From NCBI GenBank assembly GCA_933228675.1, contig OW121744.1, positions 95,007,264 through 95,071,263 on the forward strand: a stretch of DNA of 64,000 nt, read 5' to 3'. This document shows, piece after piece, positions 11,890 through 21,718 of this stretch. The position numbers were made by a program, and so were the translations under genes. The notes under the pieces are model-generated. The model worked only from the letters and a program-made list of their open reading frames with translations, made no database searches and had not been told where the DNA came from. The stretch's first letter is position 1, and the number at the start of each line of letters is the position of its first letter. Source of the stretch: Stomorhina lunata (lineage: Eukaryota; Arthropoda; Insecta; Diptera; Rhiniidae).

Positions 11890-13261
11890 CTTAGAAATAA
11901 ATAGTTATAGTTATAGAGGTTATATAGAAGCTCTAATTATATGTGAACCGATTTCGCCTTTTTTCAATACACAACTTTTTCAAGATATCAAAAATGCTTT
12001 TGGTAAATTTCATCCCTCTAGCTCTTGTACTTAAGGAGCTATCGCGCTTTTATCTGACGGACGGAAACTCCTATATTTTTGGTATTTTTGTATTTCCGTA
12101 AGTTTTTTATATGGGAGCTTTGGTCAAATGGTGACCGATTGTAACAAAATTTGGCATATAGGCTGGCATTTACGTCTTCATTCTAAATTTAAATGCATTT
12201 TATTTGAAATTTAGAATGTTCGTTTCGTAAGTGTTTTGTATGACAGCAGAGTTATATGTTAACCGATTTCGATGAAATTTTATACGCTATATAATGATCA
12301 TCTAGATCTTCTCTGTGATAAATTGTGTCATCATATCTATTATAATTTGTCATTTATTAGCAAATAAGCGATTGGGCTATGTGAGGTTATACGGGATATA
12401 ATGTCAAATGTAAACCTATTTTGTTATACCCTTCACCACCATAGGTGGAAAGGGTATATTTGTGCTGATGTTTGTAAAGCATAGAAATATTGGTCTGAGA
12501 CCTACCTTTTAGTATACCAATCGACTTAGAATCACTCCCTGAGTTGTTTTAACGATGTCCGTCCGGCTGGCTGGCTGGCTGGCTGGCCGGTTATGACTCT
12601 ACAGGTCGAAACTTTAAAGATAATTCGATGAAATTTGACACAGATTCATATTTTGCCCCAAGGACGATCCCTATACTTTTTAGGTGCAATCGGATTAATA
12701 TTTTGGGTACCTCCCATAGGGATGCCTTCCCGGAATTGAGTTTTTGGTTCTTTACAGCCACAAATTTGGTTGTATTAAAAATATTCAGCACAAATATTGC
12801 CTATCAAAACCTAAATCAGTGTTCCTAAGTTTGTAGAAATCGGCCCATATTTGACCATACCTCCCATACAAGTCACATTCTCAAAAGAAGTTTATATAAC
12901 ATAAAAGCACAAAAACGTTAATAATTCTAAAGATAAATGCATTTGATTACTTAAACTTTGCACAGATAAATATTTTGTAAATCTAAACCAATAATCCAAA
13001 TGCGGTAACAATCGGTTCACAATTGACCCTAGCTCCCATATCAGGTCCTTAGCCGGAAATGATAGAAATCTCGAAATTTTGAAAAAAATAGCACATAGTA
13101 TATGTATGTATGTCTCTAGGACTTAAGGAAAACTTGTTTAATTGTTGGTCCATATTTGACCTTAGTAGTGAAGGGTATTATATAGTCGGGCTTGACCGAC
13201 TATAGCTTTTCTTACATGTTGGATTTTAATTTCAAAATTTTCTAAGAAATGACGGATATTT
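11890..13261. mobile_element. DINE-like element body interrupted by a nested insertion
   Basis: The segment 12225-12423 and the segment 13221-13261 are the two halves of a module that is uninterrupted at 15265-15365 and recurs at 63000-63240. Shared phrases are GTTATAATYTGTCATTTA, CAAATGTARAC and, on the right half, AATTTTCTAAGAAATGA. The nested element at 12424-13220 splits the module between ATTTTG and ATTTTAATTT. The module belongs to the same family as the copies that carry (GACA)n, but this copy has lost that part; minisatellite D begins where it would be. Confidence 0.6.
12424..13220 (+). mobile_element. DINE-like element, complete, nested
   Basis: The left end is TTATACCCTTCACC with a self-complementary continuation to about 12457. 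Inside is a conserved AATCGACTTAGAATCACT-like block and a short (GGCT)n run (12560-12590) in the place of (GTCY)n. The right end has GTGAAGGGTAT followed by a hairpin with arms TATAGTCGG and CCGACTATA (13181-13204) and TTTTCTTACATGTT. A diverged relative in inverse orientation lies at 33547-34206. The length is about 0.8 kb and no protein is encoded. Confidence 0.75.
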
Positions 13262-15255
13262 CTTTGAAGAATATTTGAAGAAACTTTTAAAAAATTGCTT
13301 ATAAAAATATGAAAGTTCTTAAAAAATTTCCGATAAAAATAAAAAAAATTTGAAAAGTTTCCTATAAAAATAAAAAATGTTTGAAAAATTTATTAAAAAA
13401 TAAGAAAGTTTTGAAAAATTTCCTATAAAAATAAATAATTTTTAAAAATTTCCTATAAAACTAAGAAATTTTTGAAAAAATTTCTGTAAAAATATGAAAT
13501 ATTTGTAAAAATTCCTATAAAAATAAGAAATTTTTGAAAAGTTTCCTATAAAAATAATAAATTTTTGACAAATTTTCTATAACAATAAGAAATTTTTAAA
13601 AAATTTCCTATAAAAATAAGAAATTCTTGAAAAATTTCCTATAAAAATAAAAAAATTTTGAAAAATTTCCTATAAAAATAAGAAATTCTTGAAAAATTTC
13701 CTATAAAAATAAGAAATTTTTGAAAAATTTTCTATAAAAATAAGAAATTTTTGAAAAATTTCCTATAAAAATAAGAAATTTTTGAAAAATTTCCTATAAA
13801 AATAAGAAATTTTTAAAAATTTTCCTATAAAAATAAGAAATTTTCTATAAAATTAAGAAATTTTTTAAAAATTTCCTATAAAAATAAGAACTTTTTTAAA
13901 AATTTCCAATAAAAATAAGAACTTTTTGAAAAATTTCCTATAAAAATAAGAAATTTTTGAAAAATTTTCTATAAAAATAAGAAATTTTTGAAAAATTTTT
14001 AATAAAAAAGAAATTTTTGAAAAATTTCCTATAAAAATAAGAAATTTTTGAATATTTTCTTATTAAAATAAGAAATTTTTGAAAAATTTCCTATAAAATT
14101 AAGAAATTTTTGAAAAATTTCCTATATAATAGTAAATTTTTGAAAAATTTTAAAGAATAAGAAAGTTTTGAAAAATGTCCTATAAAAATAAATAACTTTT
14201 TAAAAATTTCCTATAAAAATAAGAAATTTTTGAAAAAAATTCCTGTAAAAATATGAAATATTTGTAAAAATTCCTATAAAAATAAGAAATTTTTGAAAAG
14301 TTTCCTATAAAAATAATATATTTTTGACAAATTTTCTATAACAATAAGAAATTTTTGAAAAATTTCCTATAAAAATAAAAAAATTTTGAAAAATTTCCTA
14401 TAAAAATAAGAAATTCTTGAAAAATTTCCTATAAAAATAAGAAATTTTTGAAAAATTTCCTATAAAAATAAGAAATTTTTGAAAAATTTCCTATAAAAAT
14501 AAGAAATTTTTGAAAAATTTCCTATAAAAATAAGAAATTTTTAAGAAATTTTTTATAAAATTAAGAAATTTTTTAAAAATTTCCTATAAAAATAAGAACT
14601 TTTTGAAAAATTTCCTATAAAAATAAGAAATTTTTGAGAAATTTCCTATAAAAATAAGAAATTTTTGAAAAATTTTTAATAAAAAAGAAATTTTTGAAAA
14701 ATTTCCTATAAAAATAAGAAATTTTTGAAAATTTTCTTATAAAAATAAGAAATTTTTGAAAATTTTCTTATAAAAATAAGAAATTTTTGAAAAATTTTCT
14801 ATAAAATTAAGAAATTTTTGAAAAATTTCCTATAAAATTAAGAAATTTTTGAAAAATTTCCTATAAAAATAGTAAATTTTTGAAAAATTTCCTATAAAAT
14901 TAGGAAATTTTTGAAAAATTTCCTATAAAAATAAGAAATTTTTGAAAAATTTCCTATAAAAATAAGAAATTTTGGAAAAATTTCCTATAAAAATAAGAAA
15001 TTTTTGAAAAATTTCCTATAAAAATAGGAAATTTTTGAAAAATTTCCTATAAAAATAAGAAATTTTTGAAAAATTTCCTATAAAAATAAGAAATTTTTGA
15101 AAAATTTCCTATAAAAATTGGAAATTTTTGAAAAATTTCCTATAAAAATAAGAAATTTTTGAAAAATTTCCTATAAAAATAAGAAATTTTTGAAAAATTT
15201 CCTATAAAAATAAGAAATTTTTGAAAAATTTTCTATAAAAATAAAAAAATTTTTA
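13262..15255. repeat. 31-bp minisatellite, type 2 (tract D), TTTTTG orientation
   Basis: About 64 units of AAAAATTTCC, TATAAAAATA and AGAAATTTTTG-like parts. Most units have AAGAAATTT instead of the symmetric TAGGAAATTT, so one half of the large palindrome is weakened. A variant series near 13380-13560 recurs near 14150-14330, showing a duplication of about 770 bp inside the array. The array is bounded on both sides by copies of the same DINE-like module in the same orientation. Confidence 0.95.
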
Positions 15256-15566
15256 AATTTTAATTTGTTATAATCTGTCATTTAAGTGATTGCCCTATGT
15301 GAGGTTGTAGTCAAATGTAGACTGATTTTGCCCGATTTCAATTTAAAAATTTTCTAAGAAATGAAGAATATTTGCGCCGAAAACTGAAAGACGGACAGAC
15401 AGACTGACAAATCAGACAGACGGACATCTCTCAATCGTCTTAGAATTTCATAAGGATTCACAATATTTATAAATTTTTGTTTTGTATCCAATATTAAGGA
15501 AATTACAAACGGAATGACAATCTCAATATACTCCCCATTCTTTTTGATGTTGGGTATAAAAAGGGC
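15256..15566 (-). mobile_element. DINE-like fragment with (GACA)n
   Basis: Read on the minus strand it starts with ATACCCAACATC near 15556, has GTCATTCCGTTTGTAATTTC, then TTCTAAGACGATTGAGAGATG, a short imperfect (GTCY)n (15388-15427) and the shared module (15265-15365). The copy at 63001-64000 has the same order and orientation, with the microsatellite expanded about fifteen-fold. Confidence 0.65.
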
Positions 15567-15756
15567 TATCTAGAAGAAGTGCAAACATACATATATAAGG
15601 AATAAATCAAAAACTTAGTTAAGCCTCATTTTATATCGTATTTTAAAACAAAGTTTAGTTACTACTTTTAACGATAAAGAAAGCATTTTCGCCTCCTGTA
15701 AAAAAGTGAATTCGCAGATAGCACTTTTTGAATATAAACCCTCGATATAAGAAACG

Positions 15757-15815
15757 AAAGTGAAGAAAGTGAGGTCCCAAGTTCAAGCTGATCCACTTGA
15801 AAGAAATAAATTTTC
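15757..15815 (+). mobile_element. Possible SINE 3' part (relic)
   Basis: GTCCCAAGTTCAA, then CACTTGAAAGAAATAAA follow the order seen in the better SINE-like copy at 61409-61515 (GTCCCAAGTTCGA, CTCACTTG, A-rich tail). No A box is evident. Weak match. Confidence 0.3.
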
Positions 15816-16361
15816 AAAAAAGCGGCGGTTCACCTCATAACTCAGCTAGCCACTTCATAAATTAAACTTTTTTCAAAGAATTTTTACTGCCTTAAAAAAA
15901 TCGTTTATTTCAGCTCAATTCCTAATTAAAATCATTTAAGGCTTTAATGTCTTCAACTTTCTGTTTCCTCACTTATCTACCGCCTTTTTCCTTTAACATA
16001 TATAATTATTTCCACCTTAATCGTTGACCATTTTAGCCTCTTTTTATTCACTTTTTCAAAATTTAATATCAGTGTTAAACATTTACGTTAAACACTTTTG
16101 TATTGTAAAAGCGGTCGTTTGTGGTCATTCATACAATGTTTAAGATTTTTCAGCTTCCTCTGTTTATCAAGAAATTTGGATACAGAAAAAAGATAAAAAA
16201 AAAAAAGAAATAACATTGCCACAATGTTGCATATTTATTTATACTGTGGAGTAAGTAAATGTATCTTGGCCATACAAATGTTCATTCATTTGATTCAAAA
16301 AATTGTATTAAAGGAAAAAATTTGCAGTTGTTTATTTTTTCTCTTAATATTTGCCGCTATT

Positions 16362-16440
16362 TATTGTTGCAGTTGCTGCAACTTGATGTTGCTGTTTGTT
16401 ATTATTATTGCTGCTGCTATTATTATTTGCGATTGCAATT
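16362..16440. repeat. Imperfect TTG/CTG/ATT triplet repeat
   Basis: Runs of TTGTTGCAGTTGCTGCAAC and TTATTATTATTGCTGCTGC. Simple-sequence patch typical of fly non-coding DNA. Confidence 0.6.
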
Positions 16441-16760
16441 TTTTCCGTTCTTCATGCCTTTAATATATAAAAAGATCTATGGTGAATGTGTCTGTCCATC
16501 CGCTGTTTTATATAAATTCAAATGTCTGTCCTGTAGCTGCTTGTAATTTGTTTATAATTTTTTATTGTTGTAAATGTGAGTTGATTTTTAAAAGTTTTTT
16601 TTGAGTTTGTATTTTTTTGGCAGACCGCGTGTCAGTTTGTAAATGCTAAATGGAGATCGATGGTTAAACGTGGCCTCATTAATCAAAGGGACATATATAT
16701 ACAAATATATAATTTAAACGAAATATAAATAAAATTCAATGCATGGAGAATTTACAGTAG

Positions 16761-17407
16761 AAACCTTTTGAAAAGCTTCTTATAAAAATCAGAAATTTTT
16801 GAAAAATTTCCTATAAAAATAAGATATTTTTCAAAAATTTCCTATAAAAATAAGAAAATTTTGGAAAATTTCCTATAAAAATAAGAAATTTTTGAAAAAT
16901 TTCTTATAAAAATAAGAAATTTTTGAAAAATTTCCTATAAAAAGAAGAAATTTTTTTAAAATTTCCTGTAAAAATAAGAAATTTTAAAAAAAATTTCTTA
17001 TAAAAATAAAAAATTTTTGAAAAATTTCCTATAAAAATAAGAAATTTTTGAAAAATTTCCTATAAAAAGAAGAAATTTTTGAAAAATTTCCTGTAAAAAT
17101 AAGAACTTTTTAAAAAATTTCCTATAAAAATAAGAAATTTTTGAAAAATTCCTATAAAATTAAGAAATTTTTGAAAAATTTTCTATAAAAATAAGAAATT
17201 TAAAAAAAATTTCCTATAAAAATAAGAAATTTTTAAAAAATTTCCTATAAAAATAAGAAATTTTTGAAAAATTTCCTATAAAAAGAAGAAATTTTTGAAA
17301 AATTTCCTATAAAAATAAGAAATTTTTGAAAAATTTCCTATAAATATAAGAAATTTTTAAAAATTTCCTATAAAAATAAGAAAATTTTGAAAAATTTTCT
17401 ATAAAAA
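16761..17407. repeat. 31-bp minisatellite, type 2 (tract E), TTTTTG orientation
   Basis: About 21 units of the same AAGAAATTT variant as tract D. It ends directly at the poly-A end (poly-T on the plus strand) of the Jockey element. On the other side of that element lies tract F in the opposite orientation and of a more symmetric subfamily. Confidence 0.93.
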
Positions 17408-17436
17408 TTTTTTTTTTTTTTTTTTTTCTTATATAA

Positions 17437-17442
17437 TTTATT
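17437..17442 (-). promoter_or_regulatory. Polyadenylation signal AATAAA of the Jockey element
   Basis: TTTATT on the plus strand, ten bases from the start of the A20 tail. Spacing fits a retrotransposon transcript 3' end. Confidence 0.7.
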
Positions 17443-17580
17443 TACAATCTGTTACTTACAACAATTAGCAAATTTCTTAATATTTAGAATATAACAGTTG
17501 TTATTGATATTTTAAACAATAACATAAAAATGAAGCATATATAAATATTTATATTAAAACTAAATAACTAAATATACATG

Positions 17581-20268
17581 TTATATAAATGGTAAATCTA
17601 ATATATGTAACCTTTTTAGTCTACATACTTCTTCCGTTTCATCTAACAAACTAATTGCTAAAGGATTGGTATGATTGCTCAGTCTTTGAAGGTATCTAGT
17701 ACTAAAAGTTTTAATAGTTTCTTTAACTAAAGGTAATTTAAGATCATTATGTAAAGCCTTATTAGTCATATACCAAGGTGCTTGAGTAATAAATCGAAGA
17801 GTTTTCGACTGAAAACGCTGTAGGATTTCAACATTAGAGTTTTTTGCTGTTCCCCATAGTTGTATCCCGTAAGTCCATACGGGTCTAAGGATTGCTTTAT
17901 ATAAAATAAGCTTGTTATTTAGACTAAGCTCTGATCTCGGGCCTAAAAGCCAATACATTTTCTTTGTTTTAATATTTAAATATTTCCGTTTTGTCTGAAT
18001 GTGTTCTTTCCAAGTAAGACGCTTATCTAAATGCAATCCTAAATATTTTACGTTGTTAACAATTGGTATAAGCATTCCATTAAGTGCGACCGGTGGGCAC
18101 ATTTCTTTTCTTAGGGTAAATGTTATGTGAGATGATTTAGATGTGTTTATCTTTATTTTCCATTTTTGTAACCACAATTGCAATATATTTAATTCTCTCT
18201 GCAACAAAGCGGAAGCACCAATAGGACAATCAGAGGATGCCATTAGTGCAGTATCATCTGCATAAGTCGCGACAGTAATATTTTGTGAATAAGGCATATC
18301 ACAAGTATATATTGTGTAAAGCGTAGGTCCTAAAACACTTCCCTGCGGAACTCCAGCTTTGATTGGTCTTATGTTAGAAAATTCTTCTTTAACGTTGACA
18401 TAAAAGCATCTCTCGCTTAAATAAGATTTTAAAATCAAATAAAGTGGAGTTGGTAGTAGTAATTTTAATTTAAATAAAAGGCCTGGGTGCCAAACTTTAT
18501 CAAAGGCTTGTTGAACATCTAGAAACACAGCGGAGCAATACTTTTTTGTTTCAAAAGCATGAGTTATTTCATTGACGATTCGATGACACTGCTCTGGAGT
18601 TCCATGTTTGCTGCGAAAACCAAATTGATAGTCTGGAATGATGTTATTTTTATCTAAAACAGGTTTTAATCTTTGTAGAAGCAGTCTTTCAAATATTTTT
18701 GAAAATGTTGTCAGTAAGCTTATCGGTCTATATGATAACAACTCGCTCTCGTTTTTGTTTGGCTTTAGGATCATAATGATTTCGGCACATTTCCATTGGT
18801 TTGGAAAGTGTTGTATTCGCAATATACTATTAAATATTAAAGTTAAAAATAATACGCTTTTCTTAGTAAGCAATTTAATTAACTTTGAGTCAATTTTATC
18901 ATATCCTGGGGATTTATTATTTCCTAGCTTTGATATTTCCATTTTAACTTCATTCGGAGTAATATGCTTAACAGGTAAGTACATTTGGCAAGGAGAGTCC
19001 AGAAATTCAAAAATATCACTATCATTGGACGAACCACTCTGGGGATTAGGCTGAAAAATATGTTCTAGGTGTTGAGAAAAAGCCTCAGCTTTACTTTGGT
19101 CTGATCTACACCATTCATTATTTAAATCCCTAACTGGATTATTACGTTTTGTAGGTCTTTTAAGATATTTTGTAGCATTCCAAAGGCGGTTTTCGTGACT
19201 ATTAATGTCTAAGGATTTCAAATATTGCCCAGTTTTTTTATTTTTAAATTCCTTAATCTTTAGCTTGAGCTGTGTACATAAGTAATTAAAATTACGTTTA
19301 TCAAGAGGATTCCTACTTAATTGCCAAACTGCTCTAGCTCTCCTTTTATTGCGAATTAGATCTCTTATTTCAACCGACATATAATTGCTTGTTACCGGAT
19401 TATGTCTTTCAGGTTCACTTGGTGTTGATAGCACAGCGGCTTCGTGAATAAGAGTCGTAAACTTCTCAACCACTTCATCTATATCCTCACCATTATTTAT
19501 TTCTAGATTTAAATTTATGTTTTTTTCAATCCAATAGTTAAAAGAGTTAACATCCATTTTTTTAGTAATCAGCTTAACTTTTTTTTTGACCATTTCAAAG
19601 GTGGAATTATAGGTTGCTATGATAGGAGTGTGATCAGAGCTAAGATCATCACTATCTGTAACGTCCAGGCAATAACTTGGTATTCCAGAATACACAAAAA
19701 AGTCTAATAAATCAGGTATTTTGTTTGGATCAGAAGGCCAGTACGTTGGTCTACCAGAAGAAAGTACATTATAATGTTTTTTTAAAACACATTTATAAAG
19801 CTCTCGACCTTTCGGGTTTGCCAATCTAGATCCCCACCAAGGATGTTTAGCGTTGAAATCCCCTCCTACCATAAATCGGTTCCCTAAGCTGTTGAAGAAG
19901 TTTTCATAGTCCCGACATAGAACAGAATGTCTTGGGGGAAAATATATTGAAAATATCGAAACACTTCCACAATTTGTATTTAGTTTCACTCCAGCAGCTT
20001 GAAGGAAATTTTGGCATATGGTTGGTAGAATTTCATACTTAATTCCGGATTTTATTAAAATTGCTGAGCCAGCGTGAGCTCTGTTGTCCGGATGATTTGC
20101 AGCAATTGTATCATAGCCTTGGATGTTAAAATGAGATCTTGATGTAAAATGAGTTTCAGATATCAGAAGAATATCAATAAAATTTGTTTTTAAAAATAAT
20201 TCAGTTTCCTGAGTATGATTGGAAAGCCCATTTGCATTCCATACTGCTATTCTTACATCTAATTGCAT
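17581..20268 (-). CDS. Jockey-clade ORF2: AP endonuclease and reverse transcriptase
   Basis: This 895-aa protein nicks target DNA and copies the element RNA at the nick (target-primed reverse transcription). The N-terminal APE-type endonuclease shows WNANGL (10-15), SETHF (37-41, catalytic Glu), GGDFNAKHPWW (135-145) and SSDHTP (210-215, catalytic Asp-His). The reverse transcriptase (about 440-720) shows YRPISLL (513-519), FLDVQQAFDKVW (582-593, catalytic Asp584), AGVPQGSVLGP (638-648) and YADD (669-672). YLGLHLDKRLTW follows in the thumb region, and the protein ends with a basic tail and DLPFI. There is no RNase H domain, as usual for the clade. All catalytic motifs are present and the length is typical (jockey ORF2 is near 900 aa). 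The start ATG overlaps the ORF1 stop, implying coupled or re-initiated translation. Confidence 0.96.
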   Translation of the reverse strand: MQLDVRIAVWNANGLSNHTQETELFLKTNFIDILLISETHFTSRSHFNIQGYDTIAANHPDNRAHAGSAILIKSGIKYEILPTICQNFLQAAGVKLNTNCGSVSIFSIYFPPRHSVLCRDYENFFNSLGNRFMVGGDFNAKHPWWGSRLANPKGRELYKCVLKKHYNVLSSGRPTYWPSDPNKIPDLLDFFVYSGIPSYCLDVTDSDDLSSDHTPIIATYNSTFEMVKKKVKLITKKMDVNSFNYWIEKNINLNLEINNGEDIDEVVEKFTTLIHEAAVLSTPSEPERHNPVTSNYMSVEIRDLIRNKRRARAVWQLSRNPLDKRNFNYLCTQLKLKIKEFKNKKTGQYLKSLDINSHENRLWNATKYLKRPTKRNNPVRDLNNEWCRSDQSKAEAFSQHLEHIFQPNPQSGSSNDSDIFEFLDSPCQMYLPVKHITPNEVKMEISKLGNNKSPGYDKIDSKLIKLLTKKSVLFLTLIFNSILRIQHFPNQWKCAEIIMILKPNKNESELLSYRPISLLTTFSKIFERLLLQRLKPVLDKNNIIPDYQFGFRSKHGTPEQCHRIVNEITHAFETKKYCSAVFLDVQQAFDKVWHPGLLFKLKLLLPTPLYLILKSYLSERCFYVNVKEEFSNIRPIKAGVPQGSVLGPTLYTIYTCDMPYSQNITVATYADDTALMASSDCPIGASALLQRELNILQLWLQKWKIKINTSKSSHITFTLRKEMCPPVALNGMLIPIVNNVKYLGLHLDKRLTWKEHIQTKRKYLNIKTKKMYWLLGPRSELSLNNKLILYKAILRPVWTYGIQLWGTAKNSNVEILQRFQSKTLRFITQAPWYMTNKALHNDLKLPLVKETIKTFSTRYLQRLSNHTNPLAISLLDETEEVCRLKRLHILDLPFI

Positions 20269-21389
20269 AGTTTGGTAACCAGAACTGACATCATATTAAG
20301 TAAGGTGTTAGTTAATTCGATTTGTTTCATCATTAGTTTTTCAAGACGTTCATATGTACTTTCGTTAGTATCTTGACCTTTTAAAACGTTTGCATAAGAA
20401 GTGCTGGGGTTGAGGTTGTCATTTTTATCGATTTGTGGCCGGGAAAAAGAGGGAACATTAGGAGTTTGACTAATTGGGTTGTTGATAGGTCTTTTTTGCA
20501 CAAGTTTTTGATAAACTTGACATCCTTTGTAATTAGCAGTGTGATTCTGCAAACAATGAACACAACGAGGACTATTAGTATTGTTCATAGTGCATTCAGC
20601 TGTGGGATGGTCAAGTGCACATTTAACACAACGGAATGGTTTTCTACAATAAGCCTGCGTATGTCCAAATTGTTGGCAACGATGACATTGAACAATATCA
20701 CTCACTTTCTTTGGAGGTTCAACTGTAATTATTGCGTTGTTAATGTGACGAATTTTGTAAATTTCTTTGTTATTAGAACTTGGGTCGAGGTCAACGAAAA
20801 ACATTGGTAAGGGTTCTTTTGTAACTCTACTTCTAATATTACAAACATTTCTAACATCGTGACCTAGAGCTATAAGTTCAGCTTTTATGTCTTCTGGGGG
20901 CGTTGAGTGATGGAGACCTTTGAAAACAACTCTATAAGCCCTTTCTTGGCGTACTTGATACGTATGAAACCCTATTTTTCTGTTGTCAAGATACTTAGCT
21001 AGTTTTCTATAAGACTCTATGCTATTTATCATAATTTTAATTTCATTGTTTCTCATTGATTTATAACTAAAATCTTTTCTAGGGATTATCGTACTTATGT
21101 TACTAATCATATTTACAATATTGTTTACATAGGGAATAAAAATTGGTGGAGGTTTGATATAATCAGTAACATTTTGACTTGCATCATTGTTGTTGTCTAC
21201 ATCAAGAGGTAAAAATCGATTTCCATTAGAGGTGCTTGGGTTGTCATCATTTTTGTTTCGTTTTTTTGCTTCATTAGCTATTGGGGACTTACTCTTGCTA
21301 CGCTTGTTTGATGTTGGTATCGTTTGCCAGTTATAAATATTGAGTTCACTGCTGCTAGCATCATCATCATCATCGCTATCAGTAGGCAT
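20259..21389 (-). CDS. Jockey-clade ORF1: gag-like zinc-knuckle protein
   Basis: This 376-aa protein binds element RNA and forms the ribonucleoprotein that returns it to the nucleus. Residues 1-60 are acidic, then Ser/Lys/Asn-rich with a possible basic nuclear signal (KKRNK, 42-46). Residues about 155-228 match the PRE_C2HC region that precedes zinc knuckles in insect retroelements (FKGLHHSTP, ELIALGHDV). Three knuckles follow: C235-x2-C-x4-H-x4-C248, C254-x2-C-x3-H-x4-C266 and C276-x2-C-x3-H-x6-C290. The C-terminal part is Asn/Ser/Pro-rich and ends in a Leu/Met-rich stretch of possible coiled-coil character (350-372). The ATG at 21387-21389 is the first in frame after the 5' UTR. Its last 10 bases overlap ORF2. 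Confidence 0.94.
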   Translation of the reverse strand: MPTDSDDDDDASSSELNIYNWQTIPTSNKRSKSKSPIANEAKKRNKNDDNPSTSNGNRFLPLDVDNNNDASQNVTDYIKPPPIFIPYVNNIVNMISNISTIIPRKDFSYKSMRNNEIKIMINSIESYRKLAKYLDNRKIGFHTYQVRQERAYRVVFKGLHHSTPPEDIKAELIALGHDVRNVCNIRSRVTKEPLPMFFVDLDPSSNNKEIYKIRHINNAIITVEPPKKVSDIVQCHRCQQFGHTQAYCRKPFRCVKCALDHPTAECTMNNTNSPRCVHCLQNHTANYKGCQVYQKLVQKRPINNPISQTPNVPSFSRPQIDKNDNLNPSTSYANVLKGQDTNESTYERLEKLMMKQIELTNTLLNMMSVLVTKLCN

Positions 21390-21718
21390 GATGTTTGGTT
21401 TAGCTTGTGTGTAATATCACAAGGCTTACTTCAAAATATTTTCAATATATTATTCTTATAGAATTTTGTTTTGAATTCAGAATTGTTTGTGCTGTTAAGA
21501 ATTTTGTTATGTGAAAAATATTTTTTTTTTTAAATTTGTTATTGTTTGTAATTTTAAGTTTTGATTTTAAAACTGTTAAAGGCTAAACAATTTTGTTATT
21601 TTTAATGTTTTTTGTATTTTGTTTTCACTGAATACAACTATTATTGAAAAAGTTTTTTTTATTATTTTTTTTTTTAATGAAAAATATGCACTGCCACTGC
21701 ACTTATTAATAACACGTC
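21390..21718 (-). promoter_or_regulatory. 5' UTR / internal promoter region of the Jockey element
   Basis: About 330 bases upstream of ORF1, AT-rich with poly-A and poly-T runs. At its outer end the minus strand reads AAGACGTGTT, which contains AGACGTG, the downstream promoter element sequence used by internal promoters of Drosophila jockey-type elements. If that motif works at its usual +28 position, transcription would start inside the adjoining minisatellite, so the role is uncertain. Confidence 0.45.

Larger units (their letters stand above)
15567..16760. other. Spacer with scattered relics, no gene seen
   Basis: Contains a weak SINE-like relic (15757-15815) and a triplet-rich patch (16362-16440). 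Overlapping 79- and 95-codon open stretches over the triplet patch begin in simple sequence and have no recognisable product. Confidence 0.45.
17408..21718 (-). mobile_element. Jockey-clade non-LTR retrotransposon, apparently complete
   Basis: On the minus strand the order is a 5' UTR of about 330 bp, ORF1 (376 aa), ORF2 (895 aa), a 3' UTR of about 170 bp, polyadenylation signal AATAAA (plus-strand 17437-17442) and a pure A20 tail (plus-strand 17408-17427). ORF1 and ORF2 overlap by 10 bases. Both are open and carry their expected motifs, so this copy is young and potentially active. The left flank is minisatellite E and the right flank minisatellite F; I cannot find a convincing target-site duplication because both flanks are low-complexity. 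The 5' boundary is placed where minisatellite sequence begins and could be off by tens of bases. Confidence 0.93.

Noticed and set aside
12591..12828. Overlapping ORFs of 66 codons on both strands
   Set aside because: They lie within the nested DINE-like element, which is non-coding in its inverse relative at 33547-34206.
18638..20810. Plus-strand ORFs opposite the Jockey ORFs (18638-19054, 20433-20810)
   Set aside because: Shadow frames antisense to well-supported ORF1 and ORF2; no domain of their own.
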